Positions 52,745-62,225 of a DNA stretch of 64,000 nucleotides are shown piece after piece. A program made the translations under genes and the position numbers. Below the pieces are notes generated by a model that was not told the DNA's origin, did not search any database, and saw only the letters and a list, made by a program, of their open reading frames with translations. Numbering within the stretch: position 1 is the stretch's first letter; each line of letters opens with the position of its first letter. Source of the stretch: Acidobacteriota bacterium (lineage in GTDB: Bacteria > Acidobacteriota > Vicinamibacteria > Vicinamibacterales > SCN-69-37); assembly GCA_016716905.1 (NCBI GenBank), contig JADJUS010000022.1, positions 979,501-1,043,500 on the forward strand, given 5' to 3'.

Positions 52745-53814
52745 GTGTCCCTATCCTGTTCGAGATTCATCCCGCCAGCTTCGGCGGGACTGAGCGCTTT
52801 CTTGCCCGGGTGCTTCCGCGGCTGGACCGGCGCCGGTTCACTCCGATCGCGGTTGCCCCGAAGGCGGGCGGGCCACTTGCGCACCTCGCGGCGCTGGGGC
52901 TTCCGACCGTAGTTGCCGAGCCCTACTTCTCGAAGAAGGGCATCCAGGTGCTGGCGGACATTATCCAGAGGCATCGCATCGGCCTCGTGCAGTCCAACTA
53001 CTACGCCTCACATCTGGCGATGGCGGCGAATCTAGCCGGAGTTCCGCATGTCTGGCGCCTTGGCGGCCACGTCGGGGTCGGCAGCGGCGCGCGCACCAAC
53101 GCTGACGAGAAGCTGACACTTGAAATGATCCAGCTGCTCTCCGGAGCGATCGTCTGCAACTCGCAGTTCATCCGCAGGCAGTTTGGCCGGGCCGTACCGA
53201 TGGCCCAGGTCATCCACAACGGCGTCGAGTTGGTGCCCCGGCGCCGCAGGCGCAACACCAGAGGCCCATTCCGGGTGGGCATGATCGCGCACTTCACCGC
53301 CCAGAAACGGCACGAAGACTTCATTGAGGCGGCGGCCGCGATTGCCGCGATGCGCAGCGACGTGACGTTCACCATCCTCGGCCGTGAGCATTCACACGCC
53401 GAGAGCCGCCACTACACAGCTCGAATTCGGCGCCTGACCCGGACAGTGCCGCGCATGACCGTGGACGATTTTTCCGAGGGCAACGCCGCTCGAGACTTTG
53501 ATGTGCTCGTGCTGCCGTCGATCGGCGAGAGCCTGAGCAACGCCATCCTCGAGGCCATGGCTGCAGGTGTTCCGGTCATTGCCGCCCGTTCCGGTGGCAA
53601 CGCCGAACTGGTTCGGCATCGGGTGACAGGTCTTCTCGTGCCACCGCAGCAACCGCAGGCACTGGCCAGGGCAGTGCTGGCCCTGCTGGACGATTCACCA
53701 ACCAGGATCGCGATGGGAGAAGCGGCTCGTGCCGATGCGCGCGAGCGATTCTCGCTTCGTGCCTGCGTGGAAAAATACGAAGCCGTCTATCGGTCGCTTA
53801 CGGCCGGATCGTGA
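52741..53814 (+). CDS. Family 4 glycosyltransferase
   Basis: 357 residues from ATG 52741, overlapping the kinase stop by 4 nt. GT-B features are ILFEIHPASFGGTERFLARVLPRL (acceptor domain, GGxE-like), VIHNGVEL, VGMIAHFTAQKRHEDFIEAA, VLVLPSIGESLSNAILEAMAAGVPVIAARSGGNAELV (EX7E donor motif, about 275-310) and a closing YEAVYRSL helix. Translational coupling to the kinase suggests they act on the same product. The 3' end overlaps the convergent cyclophilin gene by 17 bp. Confidence 0.9.
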   Translation: MSVPILFEIHPASFGGTERFLARVLPRLDRRRFTPIAVAPKAGGPLAHLAALGLPTVVAEPYFSKKGIQVLADIIQRHRIGLVQSNYYASHLAMAANLAGVPHVWRLGGHVGVGSGARTNADEKLTLEMIQLLSGAIVCNSQFIRRQFGRAVPMAQVIHNGVELVPRRRRRNTRGPFRVGMIAHFTAQKRHEDFIEAAAAIAAMRSDVTFTILGREHSHAESRHYTARIRRLTRTVPRMTVDDFSEGNAARDFDVLVLPSIGESLSNAILEAMAAGVPVIAARSGGNAELVRHRVTGLLVPPQQPQALARAVLALLDDSPTRIAMGEAARADARERFSLRACVEKYEAVYRSLTAGS

Positions 53815-54433
53815 TTTTCTTGATCACCTGTCGCGTCACGGGCTGGCTCATGTCGCCATCTTCACCCATCGTCGTCGGCGTATTGGCGATTGCATCAACG
53901 ACGTCGAGTCCCGCAGTGACCTTGCCGAAGATCACGTAGTCGGGCTGCAGCGGATAGTTGTCGTGCATGATGAAGAACTGGCTGCCATTGGTGTCCCGGC
54001 CACTGTTCGCCATCGCGACAATTCCCCGGCGGTAGCCGTTTTTGTAGAGCTCGGAGTCGGGTGCGATTTCGTCCGGAAAAGACCCGCCCCACGCGCTCTG
54101 GCCGCCTTTGCCATTGCCGAGAGGGTCTCCACCTTGAAGCATGAAACCTTTCAGCACGCGGTGAAAGATAAGGCCGTCGTAGTAACCGTGTTCGGCCAGG
54201 AGGCGGAAATTCTCCACCGCTTTCGGAGCGTCCGTTTCGAAGAACTCAATCTCGATCGCGCCTGAGCCCGTCTCGATGACCGCGTGTTTTCCGCCTGTGC
54301 TCTTGGCACCGGCAGGCACCCGCGGATTGCCGACCGGCGGCGGAGGCGGCGGGCTGCATGCCGCCAGCAGCAGCAATACCCCGCACAAACAGACGCTCAG
54401 TCGACGCGATCCCCTCATCTTCGAGTTAGCCAT
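53798..54433 (-). CDS. Cyclophilin-type peptidyl-prolyl isomerase, lipoprotein
   Basis: About 211 residues with signal and lipobox (VCLCGVLLLLAAC) and a Pro-rich linker (SPPPPPPVGNP). The cyclophilin core has FFETDAPKAVENFRLLAEHGYYDGLIFHRVLKGFMLQGGDP, GNGKGGQSAWGGSFPDE, GIVAMANSGRDTNGSQFFI and DYVIFGKVTAGLDVVDAI. Catalytic Arg is in FHRV. It folds proteins in the periplasm. ATG 54433 is preferred because TAATGT ends 8 nt upstream; 54445 and 54418 are alternatives. Confidence 0.9.
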   Translation of the reverse strand: MANSKMRGSRRLSVCLCGVLLLLAACSPPPPPPVGNPRVPAGAKSTGGKHAVIETGSGAIEIEFFETDAPKAVENFRLLAEHGYYDGLIFHRVLKGFMLQGGDPLGNGKGGQSAWGGSFPDEIAPDSELYKNGYRRGIVAMANSGRDTNGSQFFIMHDNYPLQPDYVIFGKVTAGLDVVDAIANTPTTMGEDGDMSQPVTRQVIKKITIRP

Positions 54434-54512
54434 AGCCTTAAACATTAACGTACGGATCACAGGAGGCACCGAGACTGGGAGGAAGATTCTGATGGAAGAT
54501 CTGTGGCGTGGC

Positions 54513-56339
54513 TCAGTGGACCTTCGCGCGTTCGATCCACGACTTGACGCGAGTCTCGACCACGTCGAGGGGCACCGCTCCCGAGGCGAGGATCTCATCG
54601 TGGAAGCTCCGGATGTCGAAGGCTGTTCCGAGTTGTGCTTCCGCCGCCGTGCGGAGTTCGCGCAGCTTGATCTCGCCCATCTTGTAACCCAGCGCCTGGC
54701 CGGGCCACACGATGTAGCGGTCCACCTCGACGGTGATGTCCTGCTGGGTTTTTGCGGTGTTCTTGAGAAAGAAATCGATCGCTTGTTGCCTGGTCCATCC
54801 CATCGAGTGGAGTCCCGTGTCCACCACGAGCCTGACGGCTCGCCACATTTCGTAGGTGAGCTGGCCGAAGCGCGAATAGGGGTCTTTGTAGAAGCCCATC
54901 TGCTCGCCGAGGCGCTCGGCGTATAACGCCCATCCTTCCACGTAGGCGGTGTAGCTGGAGTGCTTGCGGAACTCCGGCAAGCCGGTCAGTTCCTGTGCGA
55001 TGGCGATCTGCAGATGGTGGCCGGGCACGGCTTCGTGCAGCGTCAGCGCCTCCATCTCGTATTTCGGCCGCGCGTCGAGTTTGTACGTGTTCGCGAACAT
55101 GTAACCCGGGCGGCCAGCGACCAGGGACCCGGGCTCGTAGTAGGCGGTGGTCTGCGACGGTGCCACGGCATCGGGGACGCGAATCACGCCGTAAGGTGTG
55201 CCGGGAAGCCGTCCGAACAACTTCGCCAACTCGGGGTCCGCACGCTTCGCCACATCCCGGTAGCCGCTGACCAGCGCGTTGGCATCGGTGTAGTAGAAGC
55301 GCCGGTCGGTTCGCAGGAAGCGCACGAAGTCGTCAAAGCGATCCGCGTAGCCGGCCTGCGCGATGACCTTCTCCATCTCGGCGCGGATGCGCGCAACCTC
55401 AGCGACGCCGATGTCGTGAATCTCCTTCGGCGTCTTCGCGGTCGTGGTGTGCCACTTCGCGTTGTATTGATACAGCGCATCGCCCCTTGGCAAGGCGTTG
55501 GCGCCAATCGAATCCCGGCATGCGGGAAGGTACTCGTCCACGAGGAACGCGTGCATCCGCCGAAACGCGACCGCTACTTGCTGGCGATACGCGGCGGTGG
55601 CCTGCTCTACGAGGCCCGGCCACTCGGATTCCGGCACACCTGACGGCCGGGTCACGAACGCGGCGAGCATCGGACTCGACAGCGGCTCGTCCACCACCTG
55701 CGCCAGGACCTGGCCGGGCAGGTCGCGCAGGACGATGCGAGGAGGCGTCATCTTCTCGACGATGCCCTGCCGCATGAGCGCGATCGTCTGGTCCACGACG
55801 GCCGGAATCCCGCGTAGGCGAGTGACGATGTTGGAAAGATCCGCGGACGATTGCGTGGGCATCAGGGCGATGGTGCGTGGGATGTCCTGCTGCATGCCCT
55901 CCATCTGGTTCATGGGCATCATCAGGTTGCGGGCGGTCACGCCCCTGATGGGAATCGCGTCATTCTGCAGGTCGAGCCCCTCGACGGCTGTTTCGAGCAG
56001 CTGCCGGTACAGGTCGTAGTTGAGCTGGTCGGCCTCACCAAGCGTGGCACGGTCAACGAACTTGATTCGTTCGAGGCTCTCGCGCACGTAGGTGGCGCGG
56101 GTGGCGATGGCGTCTGCGGAGTAGTCGGTCCAACGCCCCTCGCCGCCAGGGACGCCGAGACTTACGGCCACTTCCGGGTGCTGGGCCATCCAGTACTGCC
56201 AGTCGCGATCGAACTGGTCGTACATCGGCTGCGCCGGCGAACCGGAGGGAGTGGAGCCACATGCGGCGATCGAGACACCCACTGCCGCCACGACTATCAG
56301 ACCGACCGCCACTCGAACTATCGTCATGAGTTCCTTCAT
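54513..56339 (-). CDS. DUF885 family putative metallopeptidase, lipoprotein
   Basis: 608 residues with a lipobox (VSIAAC). DUF885 features are LEADQLNYDLYRQLLE-like GEADQLNYDLYRQLLETAVEG at about 120, FPMNQMEG-like MMPMNQMEGMQQDIP, and the zinc motif TLHEAVPGHHLQIAIAQEL (HExxxHH type, about 450-460), then YVEGWALYAERLGEQMGFY. Members are predicted metallocarboxypeptidases; the substrate is not known. The gene starts just past the CBS gene end on the same strand. Confidence 0.87.
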   Translation of the reverse strand: MKELMTIVRVAVGLIVVAAVGVSIAACGSTPSGSPAQPMYDQFDRDWQYWMAQHPEVAVSLGVPGGEGRWTDYSADAIATRATYVRESLERIKFVDRATLGEADQLNYDLYRQLLETAVEGLDLQNDAIPIRGVTARNLMMPMNQMEGMQQDIPRTIALMPTQSSADLSNIVTRLRGIPAVVDQTIALMRQGIVEKMTPPRIVLRDLPGQVLAQVVDEPLSSPMLAAFVTRPSGVPESEWPGLVEQATAAYRQQVAVAFRRMHAFLVDEYLPACRDSIGANALPRGDALYQYNAKWHTTTAKTPKEIHDIGVAEVARIRAEMEKVIAQAGYADRFDDFVRFLRTDRRFYYTDANALVSGYRDVAKRADPELAKLFGRLPGTPYGVIRVPDAVAPSQTTAYYEPGSLVAGRPGYMFANTYKLDARPKYEMEALTLHEAVPGHHLQIAIAQELTGLPEFRKHSSYTAYVEGWALYAERLGEQMGFYKDPYSRFGQLTYEMWRAVRLVVDTGLHSMGWTRQQAIDFFLKNTAKTQQDITVEVDRYIVWPGQALGYKMGEIKLRELRTAAEAQLGTAFDIRSFHDEILASGAVPLDVVETRVKSWIERAKVH

Positions 56340-56359
56340 GCCTCCATGTAAGGTAGGGC

Positions 56360-57733
56360 TTACCCCAGCGCCCGGACGATATCCGAGCGGGTGATGACAT
56401 AGGTCTCATCGCTCTTGAAGTCGCGGACGAGCACGGCGGGGTTGTCTGCCGTGAGCATGGACGCCAGCGCGTCGATGCCGGTGGAAATATCGGCGAAGGG
56501 AAATGCCGACTGCATGATCGACGACACCGGTTGGGTGCGAATGGCGGGATCTTTCACCAGCGCACCATAGAGGCGGCCCTCGTTGATGGAACCGACCAGG
56601 CGGCCGGCCTGCATGACGGGGATTTGCGAAAAATCGTGCTCGGTCATCACATGCACCGCCTGGGCGACGGTGTCGGTGGTTTCAATGGACAGCATCGGCA
56701 CTGTTTTCTTGGCTGTCACCAGATCGCGCGCGGTCAGGCCCGACTTGTCGAGGTAGCCCATCTTGCGCATCCAGTCGTTGTTGAACATCTTGCCGAGATA
56801 GCGGGTGCCGTGGTCGTGGAAGATGACCACCACGAGGTCGCCGGCCTTGAAGCGGGCCTTCATCTGTAACAGGCCCGCCATGGCGGAGCCGGCAGAGTTG
56901 CCGGCGAAGATGCCTTCCTCGCGCGAAATCCTGCGGGTCATCACCGCCGCATCCTTGTCGGTGACCTTTTCAAAGTGATCGATGACCGAAAAATCCACGT
57001 TCTGCGGCAGGAAGTCTTCGCCAATGCCCTCGGTCACGTACGGATAGATCTCGTTCTTGTCGAAAATGCCGGTCTCTTTGTACTTCTTGAACACCGAGCC
57101 GTAGGTGTCGATGCCGAGTATTTGGATCTTCGGGTTCTTCTCCTTCAGGTACCGACCAGCGCCGCAGATGGTGCCGCCAGTGCCGACGCCCGAGACCAGG
57201 TGAGTGATGCGGCCCTCGGTCTGATCCCAGATCTCGGGTCCGGTCTGCTCGTAGTGGGCTTGTGAGTTCGAGAGATTGTCGTACTGGTTGGCTTTCCAGG
57301 AATTCGGGGTGTCCCGTTCGAGGCGGGACGACACGGAGTAGTACGAGCGCGGATCCTCGGGTTCAACGTTGGTGGGGCACACGATGACCTCGGCGCCGAG
57401 CGCCTGCAGCGCATCGACCTTTTCCTTCGACTGCTTGTCGGTGGTGGTGAAAATGCACTTGTAGCCCTTGACCACGGCCGCAATCGCCAGGCCCATGCCG
57501 GTGTTGCCCGACGTGCCCTCGATGATGGTGCCGCCGGGCTTGAGCCGGCCGTCGCGTTCGGCGTCCTCGATCATCTTGAGGGCCATACGGTCCTTGATGG
57601 AGTTGCCGGGGTTGAACGTCTCGACCTTGGCCAGCACGGTGGCCGCAATGACACCTTTGGTGAGGGAGTTGATGCGGACCATCGGCGTGTGACCGATGGC
57701 CTCGAGGATGTTGTCGCAAATTTTCTTGGGCAC
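56360..57733 (-). CDS. cbs: Cystathionine beta-synthase with C-terminal CBS-domain pair
   Basis: 457 residues. Fold-type II PLP enzyme: ILEAIGHTPMVRINSL, FNPGNSIKDRMALKMIEDAE (PLP Lys, about 45), IEGTSGNTGMGLAIAAVVKGY, YDNLSNSQAHYEQTGPEIW, VSGVGTGGTICGAGRYLKEKNP and SAGSAMAGLL. Two CBS domains fill about 330-457 (MLSIETTDTVAQAVHVM... SSIMQSAFPFADISTG...). It joins serine and homocysteine in transsulfuration, or acts on O-acetylserine in related enzymes. GTG 57733 is preceded by AAAGGACG. Confidence 0.93.
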   Translation of the reverse strand: MPKKICDNILEAIGHTPMVRINSLTKGVIAATVLAKVETFNPGNSIKDRMALKMIEDAERDGRLKPGGTIIEGTSGNTGMGLAIAAVVKGYKCIFTTTDKQSKEKVDALQALGAEVIVCPTNVEPEDPRSYYSVSSRLERDTPNSWKANQYDNLSNSQAHYEQTGPEIWDQTEGRITHLVSGVGTGGTICGAGRYLKEKNPKIQILGIDTYGSVFKKYKETGIFDKNEIYPYVTEGIGEDFLPQNVDFSVIDHFEKVTDKDAAVMTRRISREEGIFAGNSAGSAMAGLLQMKARFKAGDLVVVIFHDHGTRYLGKMFNNDWMRKMGYLDKSGLTARDLVTAKKTVPMLSIETTDTVAQAVHVMTEHDFSQIPVMQAGRLVGSINEGRLYGALVKDPAIRTQPVSSIMQSAFPFADISTGIDALASMLTADNPAVLVRDFKSDETYVITRSDIVRALG

Positions 57734-57760
57734 AGCAGGCGTCCTTTACGCGCCTGATTC

Positions 57761-57766
57761 TATAAT
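57761..57766 (+). promoter_or_regulatory. -10 box (TATAAT) of the M20 peptidase gene
   Basis: A perfect TATAAT ends 8 nt before ATG 57775, again leaderless-type. A TATAGAAT-like box for the divergent cystathionine beta-synthase gene overlaps it on the minus strand. Confidence 0.55.
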
Positions 57767-57774
57767 GCGTGGCG

Positions 57775-59061
57775 ATGTCCCGAATGTTCTCTCTTGTCCT
57801 CGCCGGCGTGCTTTTGACCTCCTTCGGCCACATCCGGGCCGCCCAGACGCCATTCCCCACCAAGTTCTCGCCGGCCATCGCCGCCAGGGCCGACGTCAAA
57901 CTGGCGCTGGCGTACATCGATCGCCGCTTCGACGCACAGGTGGAAGAGTGGATCCTGCTGACCGAGATCCCCGGCACCTCGGGACATGAACAGAAGCGCG
58001 CCGACTACGTGAAGGCGGAACTCCGCAAGCTCGATATGACGCCTGAGACCGATGAGGTCGGCAACGTCTGGGCCGTGCGCAAAGGCACCGGCGGCGGGCC
58101 GACGGTGGTGTTTGCCGCCCACATGGACACGGTGCATCCGCTCGATACGCCGCTCAAGGTGCGCCGCGAAGACAACGGCACGCTGCATGCGCCGGGCATC
58201 TTCGACAACACAGCCTCGATCGCCAGCCAGTTGCAGACCATGCGGGCGTTGCGCGACGCAAAGATCGAAACCAAAGGCGACATCATCTTCCTCTTCACCG
58301 TACAGGAGGAGGTCGGCCTGAAAGGGATGTATCACTGGGCCGAGAAACACCCGGGCCTCACTGACATGCTCGTTGGCGTCGATGGCGCGTTGGGCCCGGT
58401 CAACTACGGCGCGCTCGGCATCTACTGGTCGCGCATGAAGTTTTCCGGCGACGGCGCGCACACGCTGCAGTCACGCGACCAACCCAACACCGTTCGCGCG
58501 GCCGCGCAGTGCATCACCGACATTTACACCGTTCCCCTGCCGCCGGCCAACGACCCGATCCCGGCGATCTACAACGTGGGCGGCATGCTCTCGGGCGGCA
58601 ACGTCGTGAACGCCATCCCGCAGGAAGTGACGTTTACCGTGGACCTGCGTACGGTCGATGCCGAGATGCTCCAGAAACTCGATGCGGCCATCGTGGACAA
58701 ATGCGAGGCCGCGGGCAAGGCACACCGCGTGAAGTTTGTGCGGGAGTGGATTCAGAAGTCGGAGGCGGGTGGCCGGCCCGATCAGCTCACGGCCCAGCGC
58801 GCGCACCCACTGGTACAGACGGCAATTGATGTGTTGCGATTCCTGGATGTGCCCATGCCCGCTGGACGCGAGGCCATCCCCACCGGCTCCACCGACGCCA
58901 ACGTCGGCGTCGTCCTCAAAATTCCCGCGATCTCGGTCGGGCGTTCCCGCGGCGGTGGCGGTCACACGCTCCAGGAATGGGCGCACATCGACTCGGCCAA
59001 GACCGGCGCCCAGCAACTGGTGCTGCTCGCGGTGTCGCTGGCGGAGCCGTCGGGGAAATAG
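57775..59061 (+). CDS. Secreted M20 family metallopeptidase
   Basis: 428 residues with a signal peptide (MFSLVLAGVLLTSFGHIRA). M20 metal ligands are visible in VVFAAHMDTVHPL (His-x-Asp, about 118), APGIFDNTASIAS (Asp), TVQEEVGLKGM (catalytic and metal Glu pair, about 182) and MLVGVDGALGP (Asp), with the dimerisation lid between. The PepT/carboxypeptidase-like family removes amino acids from peptides. ATG 57775 is preferred over GTG 57769 because it sits 8 nt from the -10 box. Confidence 0.9.
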   Translation: MSRMFSLVLAGVLLTSFGHIRAAQTPFPTKFSPAIAARADVKLALAYIDRRFDAQVEEWILLTEIPGTSGHEQKRADYVKAELRKLDMTPETDEVGNVWAVRKGTGGGPTVVFAAHMDTVHPLDTPLKVRREDNGTLHAPGIFDNTASIASQLQTMRALRDAKIETKGDIIFLFTVQEEVGLKGMYHWAEKHPGLTDMLVGVDGALGPVNYGALGIYWSRMKFSGDGAHTLQSRDQPNTVRAAAQCITDIYTVPLPPANDPIPAIYNVGGMLSGGNVVNAIPQEVTFTVDLRTVDAEMLQKLDAAIVDKCEAAGKAHRVKFVREWIQKSEAGGRPDQLTAQRAHPLVQTAIDVLRFLDVPMPAGREAIPTGSTDANVGVVLKIPAISVGRSRGGGGHTLQEWAHIDSAKTGAQQLVLLAVSLAEPSGK

Positions 59062-59073
59062 GCTGGGTCGGCG

Positions 59074-59137
59074 GAGAAAACGACCTCAGAGGTCGTTTCG
59101 GGCGAGATTGCGAAACGACCTCTGAGGTCGTTTTCTC
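59074..59137. terminator. Perfect 27-bp inverted repeat, likely terminator
   Basis: Arms 59074-59100 and 59111-59137 are exact reverse complements with a 10-nt loop. Each arm itself contains a near-palindrome (ACGACCTCAGAGGTCGT), so the site can fold as one long hairpin or as two small ones. It lies 12 nt after the M20 stop and ends with TTTTCTC, as expected for a terminator. The double symmetry is more than a terminator needs. Confidence 0.7.
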
Positions 59138-59170
59138 ATGTTGCTTTCCAACATGACGCTCGTGTAGTCT
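59138..59170 (+). promoter_or_regulatory. Promoter and candidate PadR operator
   Basis: -35 TTGCTT (59141-59146) and -10 TAGTCT (59165-59170) with an 18-bp spacer; the -10 ends 6 nt before ATG 59177. The palindrome CATGTTG-N5-CAACATG (59138-59156) covers the -35 box and resembles known PadR-type sites, so autoregulation is likely. Confidence 0.65.
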
Positions 59171-59176
59171 ACCAAC

Positions 59177-59521
59177 ATGAGCGAACGAACGGACGTGTTG
59201 CAGGGCACCCTCGCGCTGATGGTGCTCAAGACGCTGCAGACCCTCGGCCCACAACATGGTTACGGCATTGCCCGCCGGATTGAACAGGTCAGCGGTGGGG
59301 CGCTGCAGCTCAACCAGGGCACGTTGTATCCGGCGTTGGTCAAGCTCGAACATCAGGGCTGGATCAAAACGCGCTGGGGCACCTCGGACAACAACCGCAA
59401 GGCCAAGTTTTACAGCCTGACGCCGCGCGGCGAACGCCAGTTGGCGGCCGAGACGACGAAGTGGTCGCTGGTGACGTCGGTGGTCGGCCGCTTCCTTGAT
59501 GAACCCACGGGGGATGCGTGA
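59177..59521 (+). CDS. PadR family transcriptional regulator
   Basis: 114 residues: DVLQGTLALMVLKTLQTLGPQHGYGIARRIEQVSGGALQLNQGTLYPALVKLEHQGWIKTRWGTSDNNRKAKFYSLTPRGERQL is the PadR winged helix. The short C-terminal helix dimerises. It overlaps the downstream permease gene by 1-4 nt and most likely represses it and itself through the palindrome just upstream. Confidence 0.93.
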   Translation: MSERTDVLQGTLALMVLKTLQTLGPQHGYGIARRIEQVSGGALQLNQGTLYPALVKLEHQGWIKTRWGTSDNNRKAKFYSLTPRGERQLAAETTKWSLVTSVVGRFLDEPTGDA

Positions 59522-62201
59522 TGGAGAGTCTTCGAGGCTGGTGGATGCGCCTGCGCGAGTGGCGCCGGGCGGAGGCTGTGGACTCGGACGCGGCTGCCGA
59601 ACTCCAGAGTCATCTGGAGTTCCTGATCGAAGACCATGTGCGCCGGGGCCTGCCGCCTGAAGCGGCGCGGCGAGCCGCGCTGGTCGAACTGGGTGGCATG
59701 GAACAGGCGCGTGCGCTGACTCGCGATGCCCGCGGATTCCGCGTGGTGGACGCGCTGACTTCGGATGTGCGCCTGGCCGTTCGGCACCTGCGCCGCACGC
59801 CGGGGTTTACCAGCGCGGCCATGGTGATCCTGGCGCTGGGCATTGGTGCAAACACGGCCATCTTCAGTGTGGTGGACGCCGTGATGCTGCGGCCCCTGCC
59901 CTACGCCGAGCCCGATCGCCTGGTGGCGGTGTGGGAAGTGATCTCGGAAGGGCTCTCTGCCCTGGCGTGGCTGCGGAGCCGGCGCCGCCAGAGCGCATCG
60001 CCGTGGCGCCGGCGAATCTGGCCGACTACGCCGCGCGGGTGCGGTCCCTCTCGTCAATGGCCGCGTACGCATCGGTCGGCCGGAACTTCACCGGCGGGGG
60101 CGTGGCGGAGCGGTTGTCAGGCGAAGAGGTCACGGCCAACTACTTCTCGACACTGGGTGTGGTGCCCGCGCTGGGCCGCGGGTTCACGGCGGACGAAACC
60201 ACCGCGGGTCGGGAACGCGTGGTCATCATCAGCCACGCGTTGTGGCAGGCGCGGTTCGGCGGTGCGGCTGATGTCCTGGGAAAGACGATGCGGCTGGGGG
60301 AGACGCACGAAATTGTTGGTGTCATGCCGGCGGATTTTGTGGCGCTGAGCCAGCCGGGCGCGGCCGATCCCTTGTCGATATGGCTGCCCATGGTCTTTGA
60401 GCCCAGCTCCCTGTCCAACCGCAAGGAGCACATCGTGCAGGTGGTGGCCAGACTCGCCCCGTCCGCGTCGCCTGCGACGGCGGGGCAGGAGTTGGCGGCG
60501 GTATCTGAGGCAATGGCGCGCGATTTCCCTGATATGGGGAAGACCCGGGCGGCGCTTGCGCCCCTGCGCGCGGACCAGGTCAGTGATGTCAGAACGATGC
60601 TGATCGTGCTGCTGTCGGCCGTGGGTCTCGTGCTGCTGGTGGCGTGTGTCAACGTGGCGGGCCTGCTGCTGGTACGCGCGCTGGGCCGGCGGCGCGAAAT
60701 GGCCGTCCGCTTCGCGCTGGGGGCCAGCCGCAATCGTGTGGTCATGGAGCAAGTGGTGCAAAGTCTGGTGCTTGCCGCCGCAGGCGGCGCAGCAGGCGTT
60801 CTCCTTGGCTGGGCCATTACGCGCGGCCTGGTGGCGATCGCGCCCGCCTCACTCCCCCACATCCAACACGCCGGACTCGACGGGCGCGTACTCGCGTTCA
60901 CGGTGGTGACGGTCATCATCACCGGACTCGTCTTTGGCGCCTGGCCGGCTCTGCAAGCCGCACGGATCGATCCCGTTGAGGCCCTCAAGGACGGCGACCG
61001 CTCGGTGGCCGGAGCCTGGGTAGTCAGACGCCGGGGTGCATTGCTGGTGGCCGAGGTGGCGCTCTCCGCGGTCCTGCTGGTCGGCGCTCTCCTGATGATT
61101 CGCAGCATGATGGCGCTTGAGCGGGTGGACCTCGGATTCAGTTCGACGAACGTACTGGCCGCAACCGTGGCTCTTCCACCGAATCGGTACGGCACACCCG
61201 AAGCCCGGTTGAAATTCTTCGAATCACTGGAGGCCCGCCTTCGGCAGACGCCCGGTGTGACGGATGTGGCGTTTGGCAATCGATTGCCGCTGCGGGGCGA
61301 CTGGGTCAGCGGTATGGTCTTCGAGGGTGACCCAACATTCCGGCAGGCGGGGTTTCAGGCGGTCAGCCCCGGCTACTTCAAGACGTTTGGCATCCCGCTG
61401 GTCCAGGGCCGCGCCCTGGCTGCCGACGACCGGTTGGGCAGCGCGGGCGTGGCTCTAGTCAATGAGGCGTTCTCGCGCACGCTTCTGGGTGGCGCAAGTC
61501 CGATCGGGCGTGTCATTCGCCGCGGACCTGGTATGCCCCCGATCACCGTGGTGGGCGTCGTCGGCGACGTCCGGCGGACGGGGCGGACCGACGAGACCGG
61601 AACCCGAGCGGCCGAGGTGGTCGCACAGGTATACCTCCCCGCGGCTCACACCGCGCTGTATCCGCTGCACCTGCGGGATATTGCCGTCAGGATTACGCCA
61701 GGAGCCGCGGGAGTGCCGGAGGCAATCAGGGCCGCGGTCACCGAACTCGATTCCGACCAGCCCGTGACCACCGTGCGCACACTCGATGACTCTCTGGCGA
61801 TGGGCGCGGCGCAGAAGCGCTTTCAAACGTCGCTGTTTGGCCTCTTCGCCTTCGTCGCATTCGGCCTTGCCATCGTTGGTGTCTACGGCGTCATTGCGTA
61901 CAGCGTCTCACAACGTTCGGCGGAAATCGCGCTGCGACTGACCCTTGGTGCGACCAAGCCGGGAATCGTCATCGACATCATGCGCCGCACCGCCGTGATG
62001 GTAGCCGCCGGCGTGTTCGCCGGCCTCGCGGTGGCGCTGCTCTCGTCCCGGATGCTGACCAGCCTGCTGTTTGAGATCACGCCGACCGATCCGGTGACGT
62101 ATGTGGTCACTGCGGCCGGGTTGCTTGTCGCCGGAGTGGCCGCCGGCGGCCTGGCCGGCCTTCGCGCGACCAAGGTGAATCCGATCACGGCGCTGAAATA
62201 G
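59521..62201 (+). CDS. MacB/FtsX-type acidobacterial permease (ADOP), interrupted by a 1-nt deletion
   Basis: Large permease with two FtsX domains and two MacB periplasmic core domains. The N-terminal part (WRRAEAVDSDAAAELQSHLE, LRRTPGFTSAAMVILALGIGANTAIFSVVDAVML, PYAEPDRLVAVWEVISE) is in one frame to about 59985. The rest (PPERIAVAPANLADYAARVRSLSSMA... to NPITALK) continues in another. Adding one base near 59940-59985 gives 893 residues, the normal size for this family. The ORF after the break holds seven transmembrane helices. No ATPase is encoded beside it, as usual for these orphan permeases. Paired with the PadR gene at 59177. Confidence 0.85.
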
Positions 62202-62225
62202 GACCGAGCTGACGTCCGGACCAAT

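Noticed and set aside
43907..53814. An exosortase/PEP-CTERM polysaccharide locus
   Set aside because: The AsnB-like enzyme and glycosyltransferases would fit, but there is no exosortase, no PEP-CTERM-tailed protein and no chain-length regulator in the window, while PqqD and HprK-like genes are not typical of such loci.
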